A DNA stretch of 64,000 nucleotides from the NCBI GenBank assembly GCA_024402115.1, contig JAKSJQ010000001.1:62001-126000 (forward strand). The letters are read 5' to 3'. This DNA comes from Bacteroidales bacterium (GTDB lineage: Bacteria; Bacteroidota; Bacteroidia; Bacteroidales; UBA932). Below the pieces are notes generated by a model, which was given only the letters and a program-made list of their open reading frames with translations, ran no database searches and was not told the DNA's origin. Shown here piece by piece: positions 9,151 through 18,780 of this stretch. The first letter of the stretch is position 1, and each line of letters opens with the position of its first letter. Made by a program: the position numbers and the translations under genes.

Positions 9151-10461
9151 ATGAAAAAATTAGCAATCCTCTTTGCATCTGTACTCATGGCTGCTTCATC
9201 AGTACAGGTTTTCGCTCAGGACAATCTTGATCCAGAGTGCATCAAGTACCTCTCTTATTACAAGGAGTATTACAAGCAGAAGAGCTATGAGCAGGCTCTT
9301 CCTTCATGGAGACAGGCTTTCAAGCTTTGCCCTCCTAACACTCGTGAGACTGTATACACCGAGGGTGCTGCAATCTACAGGTACATGATCAACAAGAACC
9401 GCAACAATGCCGTAGCAAGAGAAGCTTACGTTGATACCCTTCTCCTCCTCCACGACATGCGTGCTCAGTACTATCCAAAGAACGCAGTTACTTCCCTTAA
9501 CAACAAGGGTCTCGATATGGTAAACTATGTTCAGGATGACAACAAGGCTCTCTACAAGGACCTCGGCGCCATCATCGCTAACAACGGTGAGCAGACCAAG
9601 CCTCAGATCTTCCTCTTCAACCTCAATGCTGCTGTCGCTCTCTTCAAGGACGGTGTCATCGATGCTGAGGAAGTCATTAACACCTACGAGAACTCAATGT
9701 CATACCTTGAGGCTATCTGCGCAAAGGATGGCAGCGAGACCAACACTAAGGTAAAGAGCGATGTCGAGAACATCTTCATCTCTAGCCACGTTGCTGACTG
9801 CGACAACCTCCTCGCTCTCTTCGGACCTCGCTACGATGCAGATCCTGAGAACGTAGACCTCGCAACCAAGATCGTGAAGATGATGGGTACCACCGAGGGT
9901 TGTACCAGCAATGACCTCTTCCTTAACGCTGTCAACGTAATGCATAGCAAGAACCCTTCTTACCTCTCAGCTTACAACCTCTTCAAGCTCTACTCTTCAC
10001 GTGGAGACTACAACAAGGCTGTATCTTTCGCAGAGGAGGCTATCGCTTACGATGAGTCAGATACCAAGATCGACGCTCAGTACAACTACGAGCTTGCTGC
10101 ATACGCTATCAAGAGCGGTAAGACCGCTAAGGCATTCGAGGCTGCAACCAAGGCTGCAGAGCTTGATCCTTCACTCGCAGCAAAGGCTTACATGATCTGC
10201 GCAACCGCTTGGGGTGCTACCAACTGTGGTGGTGACGACATGGCTCGCCGCGCTCCATACTGGGTAGCAGTTGACTACCTCAACAAGGCAAAGGCAGCTG
10301 ACGCTTCACTCGCAGACGAGGCTAACAGCCTTATCTCACAGTACGCTAAGTACTATCCTCAGACTGCTGATGCGTTCATGTACGGTTACCAGGATGGTCA
10401 GTCTTACACTGTTGCTTGCAACGGTATGAGGGCTACCACCACCGTCAGGACTCAGAAGTAA
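9151..10461 (+). CDS. Exported TPR-repeat protein
   Basis: The 436-residue protein has a cleavable signal peptide (MKKLAILFASVLMAASSVQVFA then Q) and helical repeats resembling tetratricopeptide repeats. Examples are YKEYYKQKSYEQALPSWRQA near residue 30 and LFKLYSSRGDYNKAVSFAEEA near residue 275. Several conserved-looking cysteines are scattered along it. It likely acts in the periplasm as a scaffold or chaperone. Codon use is strongly biased to a small set of C-ending codons, as in highly expressed genes, unlike mfd upstream. It sits directly before the LptC-like lipoprotein and the PpiD-like foldase. The specific role is unknown. Confidence 0.7.
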   Translation: MKKLAILFASVLMAASSVQVFAQDNLDPECIKYLSYYKEYYKQKSYEQALPSWRQAFKLCPPNTRETVYTEGAAIYRYMINKNRNNAVAREAYVDTLLLLHDMRAQYYPKNAVTSLNNKGLDMVNYVQDDNKALYKDLGAIIANNGEQTKPQIFLFNLNAAVALFKDGVIDAEEVINTYENSMSYLEAICAKDGSETNTKVKSDVENIFISSHVADCDNLLALFGPRYDADPENVDLATKIVKMMGTTEGCTSNDLFLNAVNVMHSKNPSYLSAYNLFKLYSSRGDYNKAVSFAEEAIAYDESDTKIDAQYNYELAAYAIKSGKTAKAFEAATKAAELDPSLAAKAYMICATAWGATNCGGDDMARRAPYWVAVDYLNKAKAADASLADEANSLISQYAKYYPQTADAFMYGYQDGQSYTVACNGMRATTTVRTQK

Positions 10462-10469
10462 TATAGGAT

Positions 10470-11099
10470 TTGAATATTATCCGACATACTGTCAGAATGA
10501 TTGCAACCGCTTCGGCGGTTGCTTTCGTCGTTTATTCCTGCAGTGATAATTCTGCTGCCGACGGCGGGGACAAGGGTGAACTCAAGCCTCTCCAGGTCGT
10601 CGACAACATGTTTGTCGTGCAGACCCAGAACGGAGATCTTCAGCTGAGGATGGAGGCTGACAGGATGGAGAGATATCAGGACGACAGTACTTCATGGGAA
10701 CTCTTCCCGGACGGCTTTGCCGCTTACATGTACCAGACGGAGACAGGTAAGCTTGAGACGACAATCTTTGCTGACCAGGCCAAGCATGTGAGGCCGAACA
10801 GCGGAGATGAGGTTTGGCAAGCGTTCGGAAACGTCAGGGTCAGGAACGAGATCAATGACGAGACCATGGAGACGGATACGCTATACTGGGACAGGGAAAA
10901 GGAGACAATCTATACGGATTGCTATGTCAAGATGTACTCCAAGGATGGATTCATGCAGGGATACGGAATGATTTCCGACCAGCGCGCAAACAATACCATC
11001 ATCAGGAAACCTTTCGACAGTTACGGCGTAGTTGTGCAGGATAGCACGGTAGTTATCATCGATACGGCCAATTTTATTGGTCCGATACGAAAAAAATAA
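10470..11099 (+). CDS. lptC: LptC-like lipoprotein (LPS export)
   Basis: This is probably the periplasmic LPS-transport component LptC, or the related DUF1239 family, that links the inner-membrane transporter to the LptA-like bridge. The 209-residue product has a basic N-terminus, a short hydrophobic stretch and a lipobox-like VVYSC near residue 24. After it comes a beta-rich domain with repeated strand patterns (MFVVQTQNGDLQLRMEADRM; FADQAKHVRPNSGDEVWQAF). I place the start at the TTG at 10470, 8 bases after the TPR gene, because it supplies the positively charged n-region RHTVR. The ATG at 10497 would leave a signal with no positive charge. LptC in this position before a SurA/PpiD gene is common in Bacteroidota. 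Confidence 0.7.
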   Translation: MNIIRHTVRMIATASAVAFVVYSCSDNSAADGGDKGELKPLQVVDNMFVVQTQNGDLQLRMEADRMERYQDDSTSWELFPDGFAAYMYQTETGKLETTIFADQAKHVRPNSGDEVWQAFGNVRVRNEINDETMETDTLYWDREKETIYTDCYVKMYSKDGFMQGYGMISDQRANNTIIRKPFDSYGVVVQDSTVVIIDTANFIGPIRKK

Positions 11100-11120
11100 T
11101 GGTAATTGAAAGAAAATAAC

Positions 11121-11128
11121 TACCTTTG
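11121..11128 (+). promoter_or_regulatory. -7 promoter element before the foldase gene
   Basis: TACCTTTG matches TAxxTTTG and stands 53 bases before the ATG at 11182. No -33 TTG is found at the usual distance, so the assignment rests on the -7 motif alone. Confidence 0.4.
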
Positions 11129-11181
11129 CGTCCCTTATAGCACATTTTAAAAGCTTAAAAACAATAAAAAATATCTAACAA

Positions 11182-13191
11182 ATGGCGGTTCTTGAAACAA
11201 TTCGCGTCAAGTTCGGTATAGTAATCACCGCGATCATCGCGCTTGCATTGCTCTCGTTCATCGTGGATCCGAACACCTTAAGCTCCGTAAGTCAGGCCAT
11301 GTCATCAAAGTATGACGTAGGTAACATCAACGGAAAGACAGTATCATATCAGGATTTTCAGGCTGATGTGGATACCTATACTGTAATCAGCGAGCTCATG
11401 ACAGGCTCTTCAGTAAGGGGTGACCAGGAGACCAAGGAAATCCGTAATCAGGCATGGCAGGCACTTATCGATAAGTACCTCTTCATCAAGAATGCCAATG
11501 CTGCAGGTATCGAGGTAGGCGAGCAGGAGCTCATCGACCTTACCACCGGTTCAAACGTTTCTCCTATCATCGCTCAGAACTTCATGGATGAGAACGGAAA
11601 CTTCTCGAAGGAGTACCTCATTCAGTTCGTTCAGTCAGCAAAGGATGATGAGACCGGAAGGCTCAACACCCTCTGGAACTACATGCAGAACGTTATCCGT
11701 ACCCAGCAGTACTACACCAAGTATGCAGCTCTCTTCGCAAACAGCAACGTGCAGAGCCCTCTCATGCTCGCTAAGCTCATCGAGGAGAACAACGTAAGCA
11801 GCAACGTAGACTTCGTTATGGTTCCTACCGCTTTCGTGGCTGATTCAGTAGCTAACGTAAGCAGCAGCGAGATCAAGAACTACTACAATGCTCACAAGGA
11901 CTTCTTCAAGCAGAATGCAAGCCGCGACATCGAGTATGTACTTTTCCAGGTTACTCCTTCAGCGAAGGACGTTGCTGATGCTAAGGACGCATACCTCGCA
12001 CTCTATGAGGAGTTCACTACCACTGACAACATGAAGAGCTTCCTCCTCAGGAACTCTGACCGTCCTCTCTCTAACTACTGGTATGCAGCAGGCGAGCTCA
12101 ATACCGTCAACTCTGAGATCAACGATTTCGTGTTCAGCGGTGCTGAGGGTACAAGCGAGATGGTTCAGAATGGAGACGTCTTCTATGCAGCACGCATCAT
12201 GGCTAGCAAGATGATCCCAGACGAGATCGAGGTAAGGTATGCTCCAGGCAGCGAGATGAACGATTCAACTCTCGCAGTTCTCCGCGACGCAGAGCCTATG
12301 ACCATGACCCAGAGCTATATGGTTCCTGGTTTCGAGCCACTCTTCGAGGCTAAGGTCGGCACTCCTATCGTAGTAGACGTTCCTAGCTATGGCAAGTTCC
12401 TCGCAGAACTCGTTTCAGCTAGCGAGCCTGTTCTCAAGAAGCAGGTTGCTATCTATGAGAAGGCTGCCCTTCCTAGCAAGGAGACCTATAACAACGCATA
12501 CAGCGAGGCAAACACTCTCGCAGCTCAGTCAGCAGGTAAGCTCGAGAACTTCCAGGCTGCAGTAGAGGAGCTCGGTCTCGTATCTCATCCAGTTAACAGG
12601 ATGACTGAGGCTGCTGAGACTCTCGCAGGCGTTGAGAACACCAAGGAAATCACCCGTTGGGCTTTCGATCAGAAGAAGCCTGGCAAGGTTTCAGATATCA
12701 TCACCATCAACCAGAACTACTTCTTCGTAGTTGCTTGCACCGGTATCCACAAAGAGGGTTACGCTCCTGTAGAGGAGGCTGCCGCAACTATCAAGAGCAC
12801 TCTCAAGGCTGACAAGGTTGCCGAGATCCAGAAGGCAGAAATCGCAAAGAAGATCTCAGGTCTCAACTCAATGGAGGCTATCGCAGAGGCTCTCGGTACT
12901 ACAGTTAGCCACAGCGAGGACATCACCTTCTCATCACTTATGAGCCAGGGTTCTGATCCTGCATTCGTAGGTGCAGTTTCAGCAGCGCAGATCGGTCAGA
13001 TCTCAGGTCCTGTTGCTGGTGCATACGGTGTATATGTATACCGCGTAAACTCACGTGACACCGGTTCATACTTCACCGAGGATGATGCTAAGGCAAGTGA
13101 AATGCAGATCGCTCAGAGGAACGCACAGATGCTTATGTACGTTATGATGGACGATGCTGACGTGAAAGATAATAGAGCACGTTTCTTCTAA
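11182..13191 (+). CDS. ppiD: PpiD/SurA-like membrane-anchored peptidyl-prolyl isomerase/foldase
   Basis: This 669-residue protein is anchored by one N-terminal transmembrane helix (about residues 12-28, GIVITAIIALALLSFIV) with the remainder in the periplasm. It then has a SurA/PpiD-type N-terminal chaperone domain (INGKTVSYQDFQADVD, WQALIDKYLFIKNA) and parvulin-like regions in the second half. The expected parvulin signature is weak: the segment EVRYAPGSEMNDSTLAVLR stands where the catalytic domain should begin. The chaperone function may therefore outweigh isomerase activity. Family members assist outer-membrane protein folding. Codon use suggests high expression. It is followed by two terminator hairpins. 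Confidence 0.8.
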   Translation: MAVLETIRVKFGIVITAIIALALLSFIVDPNTLSSVSQAMSSKYDVGNINGKTVSYQDFQADVDTYTVISELMTGSSVRGDQETKEIRNQAWQALIDKYLFIKNANAAGIEVGEQELIDLTTGSNVSPIIAQNFMDENGNFSKEYLIQFVQSAKDDETGRLNTLWNYMQNVIRTQQYYTKYAALFANSNVQSPLMLAKLIEENNVSSNVDFVMVPTAFVADSVANVSSSEIKNYYNAHKDFFKQNASRDIEYVLFQVTPSAKDVADAKDAYLALYEEFTTTDNMKSFLLRNSDRPLSNYWYAAGELNTVNSEINDFVFSGAEGTSEMVQNGDVFYAARIMASKMIPDEIEVRYAPGSEMNDSTLAVLRDAEPMTMTQSYMVPGFEPLFEAKVGTPIVVDVPSYGKFLAELVSASEPVLKKQVAIYEKAALPSKETYNNAYSEANTLAAQSAGKLENFQAAVEELGLVSHPVNRMTEAAETLAGVENTKEITRWAFDQKKPGKVSDIITINQNYFFVVACTGIHKEGYAPVEEAAATIKSTLKADKVAEIQKAEIAKKISGLNSMEAIAEALGTTVSHSEDITFSSLMSQGSDPAFVGAVSAAQIGQISGPVAGAYGVYVYRVNSRDTGSYFTEDDAKASEMQIAQRNAQMLMYVMMDDADVKDNRARFF

Positions 13192-13216
13192 TCAGAAGAA
13201 ATTAGCACACAACACG

Positions 13217-13250
13217 AGCAATCGCCACTCTGTGAAGAATGGCGATTGCT
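13217..13250 (+). terminator. Rho-independent terminator after the foldase gene
   Basis: A perfect 11-bp stem (AGCAATCGCCA at 13217-13227 pairing with TGGCGATTGCT at 13240-13250) with a 12-base loop is followed by TTATTTTAT. It ends the envelope operon. Confidence 0.85.
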
Positions 13251-13267
13251 TTATTTTATACCGATAC

Positions 13268-13303
13268 AAAAAGGGCAGAGACCGTAAAGTCTCCGCCCTT
13301 TTT
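13268..13303. terminator. Bidirectional terminator between ppiD and ychF
   Basis: An AAAAAGGGC...GCCCTTTTT hairpin with GAGAC/GTCTC inside and one mismatched pair has A-runs and T-runs on both sides. It can serve the rightward foldase gene and the leftward ychF gene. Confidence 0.8.
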
Positions 13304-13320
13304 ATGATAAGATATACATA

Positions 13321-14424
13321 TTATACATTGAAGAGGAAGTGCATGATGTCTCCGTCCTGAACGACATAGTCCTTTCCTTCGACACCGAGCTTTCCTGCGG
13401 CTCTGCACGCTGCCTCTGACTTTAGACTTACGAAATCATCGTACTTGATAACCTCGGCGCGGATGAATCCTCGTTCGAAGTCTGTGTGGATTACGCCGGC
13501 AGCCTTAGGTGCCTTGTCTCCTTTGCGTATGGTCCATGCGCGGCACTCATCGGCACCGGCGGTGAAGTAGGTCTGAAGACCGAGGAGCTTGTAGGCGCTC
13601 TGGATGAGTCTGGCTGAACCTGGCTCTTCGAGTCCCATCTCCTCGAGGAACATCTGCTTCTCGTCGTAATCTTCGAAATCGGCGATGTCGGACTCTGTCT
13701 TAGCAGAGATGATGAGAATCTCCGCGTTCTCGTCCTTCACAGCCTCGCGGACAGCCTCCACATAGGCATTGCCGTTTGCTGCAGAAGCCTCGTCTACGTT
13801 GCAGACATACATCACCGGCTTGTTGGTGAGAAGGTAGAGCTCCTTTGCGAGAGCCTCTTCCTCGGCGTTCTCAAGCTCGACCGTGCGGCAAGACTTGCCC
13901 TGGAGAAGTACTTCCTTGTACTTTGCGAGGAGTTCGCAGAGTTTCTTGGCGTTCTTGTCGGCACCTACCTTCGCCTGCTTCTCTGTCTTCGCGAGACGGT
14001 TTTCCACGGTCTCGAGATCCTTGAGCTGGAGCTCCATGTCGATGACCTCCTTGTCGCGGACAGGATTGACGCTGCCGTCTACGTGCACGATATTTCCGTC
14101 GTCAAAGCAGCGGAGTACATGGAGGATTGCGTCGCACTCACGGATATTTGCAAGGAACTGGTTACCGAGACCCTCACCTCTGCTGGCGCCTTTCACGAGT
14201 CCCGCGATGTCGACGATCTCGACAGTTGCAGGAATTGTCCTCTGTGGCTTGCAGATCTCTGTAAGCACGTCGAGACGCTTGTCCGGTACCATGGTTGAGC
14301 CGATGTTTGGCTCGATGGTGCAGAATGGGAAATTGGCGCTCTGGGCCTTTCCGGAGCTTATACAGTTGAACAGTGTGGATTTGCCGACGTTAGGCAATCC
14401 TACGATGCCGCATTTCAATGCCAT
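13321..14424 (-). CDS. ychF: Redox-responsive ribosome-binding ATPase YchF
   Basis: YchF is an Obg-family P-loop NTPase that prefers ATP, binds ribosomes and takes part in stress responses. The 367-residue product has the usual length. Visible are the P-loop GLPNVGKST near the N-terminus, the switch II region DIAGLVKGASRGEGLGN, a coiled-coil insertion (about residues 130-180, LQLKDLETVENRLAKTEKQ), the altered base-specificity motif NVDEA, and a C-terminal TGS domain. It is transcribed leftward, convergent with ppiD and divergent from the endonuclease-fold gene. A minus-strand TAACTTTG at 14447-14454 is a likely -7 element. Confidence 0.96.
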   Translation of the reverse strand: MALKCGIVGLPNVGKSTLFNCISSGKAQSANFPFCTIEPNIGSTMVPDKRLDVLTEICKPQRTIPATVEIVDIAGLVKGASRGEGLGNQFLANIRECDAILHVLRCFDDGNIVHVDGSVNPVRDKEVIDMELQLKDLETVENRLAKTEKQAKVGADKNAKKLCELLAKYKEVLLQGKSCRTVELENAEEEALAKELYLLTNKPVMYVCNVDEASAANGNAYVEAVREAVKDENAEILIISAKTESDIADFEDYDEKQMFLEEMGLEEPGSARLIQSAYKLLGLQTYFTAGADECRAWTIRKGDKAPKAAGVIHTDFERGFIRAEVIKYDDFVSLKSEAACRAAGKLGVEGKDYVVQDGDIMHFLFNV

Positions 14425-14446
14425 GATTTATCTGAATTTAGGGCTG

Positions 14447-14454
14447 CAAAGTTA
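14447..14454 (-). promoter_or_regulatory. -7 promoter element of ychF
   Basis: Minus-strand TAACTTTG fits TAxxTTTG exactly and lies 22 bases before the ychF ATG. Confidence 0.5.
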
Positions 14455-14478
14455 GCAAGAATTTACTAACTTGCCGCT

Positions 14479-15420
14479 ATGAAAAGGATTGTGACCGTAC
14501 TTTTGTGCCTTATGGGCACATTTACGGCAGTGGGGGAGGAAAGAGATTCGCTGCTTGTCGTATTTTGGAATCTTGAGAATTTCTTTGATTACACGGACGG
14601 CGGAGGCGGTTCGTCGGACGCCGAGTTCTCGGCGACGGGGCCTCGCAGGTGGACCAAGAAAAGGTTTTGGACCAAGTGCAATGCCGTTGCGAAGACGCTC
14701 CTGTGGATAGCGGACAGGGAAGGTCGTCTTCCGGATGCCGTGGGCTTTGCCGAGATAGAAAACGAGTTCGTCCTGAGGAGCGTGGTACGAAATACGGTGC
14801 TCTCCTCCTTCGGCTATTCCTATGTCCATTATGATTCCCCGGATCCTCGAGGTATAGATGTGGGGCTGATCTATAGAAAAGAGGCTCTTTCCCTGCTTTC
14901 TTCGCGTCCGCACGCGGTCAATGGCTCAACTACCCGCGACATACTCGAAGCCCGTCTCCTGGACGAAAAGAACGACACCCTGAGCCTTCTTGTAAACCAC
15001 CACCCTTCCAAGTACGGAGGAAGCACGAGCTCCTCGCGCAGAATAGGTGCGATGGATACGATGCTTTCGGTTGTGGAGAGCCTTGGAAAGAGGAATACCC
15101 TTGCGATGGGGGACTTCAATGATACGCCTGACGGCGAGGCTTTCGAACTTGTCCGGGGAACCATGGTAAACCTTGCCGAGCCCCTTGCTGAGAAGGGTGA
15201 AGGCACCATACGCTACGAAGGAAAATGGGAGCTCATAGATATGTTCCTGGCGACCGAGGACTTGGCCGCTGGCGCAAGCATGAAGATAGCTTATCCTCCC
15301 TTCATATTAACCAAAGACTCCGCCCATTCCGGCGAGAAGCCTCTGAGGACTTACTCTGGACCGAGATATCTGGGCGGAGTCTCCGACCACCTTCCGGTGG
15401 TGGCTAGGGTTAGATTTTAG
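14479..15420 (+). CDS. Exported endonuclease/exonuclease/phosphatase-family protein
   Basis: This is a 313-residue secreted member of the endonuclease/exonuclease/phosphatase superfamily. A signal peptide covers about residues 1-18. The fold's catalytic motifs are all present: FWNLENFF (Asn), FAEIEN (metal-binding Glu), DVGLIYR, VNHHPSK (His), GDFNDTP (Asp/Asn pair) and a C-terminal GGVSDHLPV (Asp-His dyad). Substrates in the superfamily range from DNA to phosphoesters of lipids and sugars, so the substrate is unknown. Export suggests scavenging of phosphate or nucleic acids outside the cytoplasm. It stands alone between ychF (divergent) and the S9 peptidase (convergent, two-base gap). Confidence 0.85.
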   Translation: MKRIVTVLLCLMGTFTAVGEERDSLLVVFWNLENFFDYTDGGGGSSDAEFSATGPRRWTKKRFWTKCNAVAKTLLWIADREGRLPDAVGFAEIENEFVLRSVVRNTVLSSFGYSYVHYDSPDPRGIDVGLIYRKEALSLLSSRPHAVNGSTTRDILEARLLDEKNDTLSLLVNHHPSKYGGSTSSSRRIGAMDTMLSVVESLGKRNTLAMGDFNDTPDGEAFELVRGTMVNLAEPLAEKGEGTIRYEGKWELIDMFLATEDLAAGASMKIAYPPFILTKDSAHSGEKPLRTYSGPRYLGGVSDHLPVVARVRF

Positions 15421-15422
15421 CC

Positions 15423-17531
15423 TTATTTCTTAGGTGCAGCAGGCTTGCCTGAAGCGTTGCCGCTGCTTGTAGGGATATTCTTGTAGAAATATTCGAACAT
15501 CTTTCTGGTGATCCACTTTGCACCGAGGTTATGTGAGTAACCAGGGAGGTAGAGCTGCTCGAAGTCCTTGTCGTTCTTGATGAGTTCGGCAACGACCTGG
15601 AGTGAAGATGCTGGATCCACGTTGTCGTCGACCTCACCGTTGATGATGAAGAGCTTGCCCTGGAGCTTGTCAGCATTGTCTACGTTAGAGTTCTCAGAGT
15701 ACCATGGGCCAATAGGGTAGCCCATCCACTGCTCGTTCCACCAGATCTTGTCCATACGGTTGTCGTGGCATCCGCAGAGAGCTACGCCGACCTTGTAGAA
15801 CTCAGGATGGAAGAGAAGCGCTGCGAGAGTGTTCTGGCCACCTGCTGAGTAACCGTAGATACCTACATTTGAGATGTCGAGGTTCTTGTACTTCTTCGCT
15901 GCTGCCTGGATCCAGAGGATACGGTCAGGGAAACCTGCGTCCTTGATGTTCTGCCAGCATACGTCCTGGAACTTCCTTGACCTGTTGTCTGTACCCATAC
16001 CGTCGATGGTAACGACTACGTATCCGAGCTCACAGAGAGTGATGTTGCGAGAGTTGCAAGAGAATACCTTCTCGACATGTGAGTCATGAGGACCTGCGTA
16101 GATGTACTCGATGACAGGATACTTCTTGCCAGGCTTATAGTTCCTTGGGCGATAGATGGTACCCCAGATATCGGTCTTTCCGTCACGACCCTTCGCTACG
16201 AACACCTCTGGCATGGTGAAGCCCTTCTTGAGGAGGGCGCTGATGTCCTGCTTCTGGATCTCCATCATGATGGAACCGTCTGAAGAAGAACGTACCACTG
16301 CGGTGTTAGGAAGGTCTGGACGAGAGTAGTTGTCGATGAAGCAGGTAAAGTCGCGAGAGAAGATAGGAGTATGGAAAGCGTTCTCCGGAGTGAGGTCCAC
16401 GATCTCGCCGCTCTTGATGAAGAGCTTGCATACGTGCTTGTTGTATGGATCCTCGCCCTTCTTCTCGTTGAGTCCGTTCGCAGAGAAGAGGATATAGCCC
16501 TGAGCCTCGTTCACCTCATGGATTTCCCTGACGTTCCACTCGCCGCTGGTGAGCTGGGTGTTCCTTGCAGATACCGGATCCACGATGTAGAGATGCCTGT
16601 AACCGTCACGCTCAGAGATCCAGAGGATGCGCTTGCCATCCTTGAAATAGTAACGATAGAGGTCGTTATAGTAGATGAACTTGTAGTCGTACTTCGCGGT
16701 GTTCTCGTCTGCGAGGACGCGGGTCCTACCGTCGCGTGCATTGACGGCTACGAGCTGGTAAACCTGATGTCCGCGCTGGTTGTACTCGAAGGTGAACCAC
16801 TCGGAATCCGGCGACCACTGGCCGAGATAGAGTGAGTACTGGTTTGCGAAAGGTGCATTGTCAACCCTCACGGCGCCAGTCTCCACGTTGAGGAGGGCAA
16901 CCTCGGTCTGAGGGAGGGTATCGCCTGGCTTTGCATAGTCAAGCCACCTGTATGTAGGCTGAACCTGAGTGTCGGGACGTGAGGTGCGGAGAAGAATCTG
17001 CCTTTCCTTGAGTACCTGCTTCTTGCTTGCAGCGATCTTCTTTGAGTCTGGTGACCACATGATCCTCTCATAAGGATAGGTCTCTGAACCGTCGAAGCTG
17101 AGCTGCTTCTCCTGTCCGTCCTTCTTTACCCAGACATTGTTGTCCTTGATGTATGCCTCGGCTGTTCCGTCAGGAGACTTGAAGCTTCTGTTGTCTCTTC
17201 TGTGATAGTATTCGCTCTCGTCAGAAGGATCATAGTATGGCCTGTTATACCTCTGCCTGAGCTCATTGAGTTCCTGCTCAGAGACGACCTTCTTGCTCTT
17301 GGTCTTTACGTTTACCTCGTAAACCTTGTCGCCGTCCTGCTCGTGGTTAGAATAGATGAACGAATCGGCGTCCTTCCATACGCCCTGGACAGGACCGTTG
17401 TATGCGAGATTCTGTTCGATTCTTGCCTGATCAGCCTTCTCATAGGTCTGATAGAAATCCTGTGCTCCGGCCATCGCTGGGACAAGGGCGACAGCGGCTG
17501 CAAGGACAAGTGTCTTGAGTGTGTAATTCAT
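15423..17531 (-). CDS. S9-family prolyl oligopeptidase/dipeptidyl peptidase IV-like enzyme
   Basis: This exported serine peptidase of 702 residues has a signal peptide ending near AMAGAQ (residue 24). An eight-bladed propeller-like region follows, and then a C-terminal alpha/beta-hydrolase domain. The catalytic triad is readable: nucleophile in GYSAGG, acid in GEVDDNVDP and His in GYSHNLG. Family members cleave X-Pro or X-Ala dipeptides from peptide N-termini. In saccharolytic or proteolytic Bacteroidales they supply dipeptides in the periplasm, and the S46 peptidase at 58175 would complement it. The C-terminus carries a low-complexity Ser/Gly/Lys tail. A minus-strand TATTTTTG at 17553-17560 is a likely -7 element. 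Confidence 0.9.
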   Translation of the reverse strand: MNYTLKTLVLAAAVALVPAMAGAQDFYQTYEKADQARIEQNLAYNGPVQGVWKDADSFIYSNHEQDGDKVYEVNVKTKSKKVVSEQELNELRQRYNRPYYDPSDESEYYHRRDNRSFKSPDGTAEAYIKDNNVWVKKDGQEKQLSFDGSETYPYERIMWSPDSKKIAASKKQVLKERQILLRTSRPDTQVQPTYRWLDYAKPGDTLPQTEVALLNVETGAVRVDNAPFANQYSLYLGQWSPDSEWFTFEYNQRGHQVYQLVAVNARDGRTRVLADENTAKYDYKFIYYNDLYRYYFKDGKRILWISERDGYRHLYIVDPVSARNTQLTSGEWNVREIHEVNEAQGYILFSANGLNEKKGEDPYNKHVCKLFIKSGEIVDLTPENAFHTPIFSRDFTCFIDNYSRPDLPNTAVVRSSSDGSIMMEIQKQDISALLKKGFTMPEVFVAKGRDGKTDIWGTIYRPRNYKPGKKYPVIEYIYAGPHDSHVEKVFSCNSRNITLCELGYVVVTIDGMGTDNRSRKFQDVCWQNIKDAGFPDRILWIQAAAKKYKNLDISNVGIYGYSAGGQNTLAALLFHPEFYKVGVALCGCHDNRMDKIWWNEQWMGYPIGPWYSENSNVDNADKLQGKLFIINGEVDDNVDPASSLQVVAELIKNDKDFEQLYLPGYSHNLGAKWITRKMFEYFYKNIPTSSGNASGKPAAPKK

Positions 17532-17552
17532 TGTCTTAAATTAAAAATTAGG

Positions 17553-17581
17553 CAAAAATAACGAAAAAAAAGGTAAATTTG
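17553..17581. promoter_or_regulatory. Divergent -7 promoter elements (S9 peptidase leftward, galK rightward)
   Basis: Minus-strand TATTTTTG (17553-17560) faces the peptidase gene, and plus-strand TAAATTTG (17574-17581) faces galK. Both match TAxxTTTG. The 83-base gap is AT-rich. Confidence 0.45.
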
Positions 17582-17614
17582 GACCTCCACGATCGTAAAA
17601 CGGATCATTAGGAT

Positions 17615-18760
17615 ATGAAGACAAGAATTTCAGACAAGTTCAACACTCTTTTCGGATGCGAGGGACAGTTCTATGCATCTGCGGGACGAATCAACCTTAT
17701 CGGAGAGCACACTGACTACAACGGCGGATATGTGTTCCCCGGAGCGATAGACAAAGGAATCATGGTCGAGATAGCGCTCAATGGCACGGAGAAGGTATGT
17801 GCCTATGCGCTGGATCTTGATGAATGTGCGGAATTCGGCCTGGAGGAGGGAGACGCTCCTACCCAGCAGTGGGCAAGGTACATCTTCGGCGTATGCCGCG
17901 AGACCGTCAAGCGCGGAGGCAAGGTCGGTGGTTTCAACGCCGTCTTTTCGGGAGACATTCCTCTCGGTGCCGGCCTCAGCTCGTCGGCAGCCCTCGAGAG
18001 TGCGTTCGCATATGCGATCAACGACCTCAACTCAAACCATATAGACAAGTTCGAGCTCGCTAAGATAGGACAGAGCACTGAGCACAACTACTGCGGCGTG
18101 AAGTGCGGCATCATGGACCAGTTCGCCTCTTGCTTCGGAAAGGCAGGCAGCCTCATCAGGCTCAACTGCAAGACCATGGAATACAAGTATTTCCCTTTCA
18201 ATCCGGAGGGATACAAGCTTGTCCTTATCGACTCGTGCGTGAAGCATGAACTTGCATCTTCCGCATATAACAAGCGTCGTCAGTCCTGCGAGAATGCAGC
18301 TGCGGCCATCAAGAAGAACCATCCGGAAGTGGACTTCCTCAGCGACGCCAATCGTCTCTGGCTCGACGAGGTACGCTCAGAGATCTCACAGGAGGATTTC
18401 CTCCGCGCCGAATACATAATCGGTGAGGTCCAGAGAGTGCTCGACGTCTGCGACGCTCTCGAGAGGAGCGACTATGAGACCGTTGGTGAGCTCATGTACC
18501 AGACCCATTTCGGACTCAGCAGGCTCTATGAAGTTTCTTGCGAGGAGCTCGACTTCCTCAACAAGCTTGCGCGCAAGATGGATGTCACCGGATCTCGCGT
18601 CATGGGTGGCGGTTTCGGAGGTTGCACCATCAACCTCGTGAAGGAGGAGCTCTACCAGGAGTTCGTGGATGCTGCCGTGGAGAAGTTCACCGAGAAGTTC
18701 GGACATGCACCGAAGATCTACGACGTCGTCATCGGAGACGGCGCCAGAAGACTCCAGTAG
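17615..18760 (+). CDS. galK: Galactokinase
   Basis: GalK phosphorylates alpha-D-galactose to galactose-1-phosphate in the Leloir pathway. The 381-residue product is the normal size. It shows the galactokinase signature GRINLIGEHTDYNGGYVFP, the GHMP-kinase ATP loop PLGAGLSSSAALESA and the C-terminal GHMP motif GGGFGGCT. The catalytic Asp region is CGIMDQFAS. The galactose mutarotase gene at 27065 belongs to the same pathway but is not in the same operon. The gene is convergent with the CpXC gene. Confidence 0.96.
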   Translation: MKTRISDKFNTLFGCEGQFYASAGRINLIGEHTDYNGGYVFPGAIDKGIMVEIALNGTEKVCAYALDLDECAEFGLEEGDAPTQQWARYIFGVCRETVKRGGKVGGFNAVFSGDIPLGAGLSSSAALESAFAYAINDLNSNHIDKFELAKIGQSTEHNYCGVKCGIMDQFASCFGKAGSLIRLNCKTMEYKYFPFNPEGYKLVLIDSCVKHELASSAYNKRRQSCENAAAAIKKNHPEVDFLSDANRLWLDEVRSEISQEDFLRAEYIIGEVQRVLDVCDALERSDYETVGELMYQTHFGLSRLYEVSCEELDFLNKLARKMDVTGSRVMGGGFGGCTINLVKEELYQEFVDAAVEKFTEKFGHAPKIYDVVIGDGARRLQ

Positions 18761-18780
18761 GAAATCCGAAATTGAAAAGA

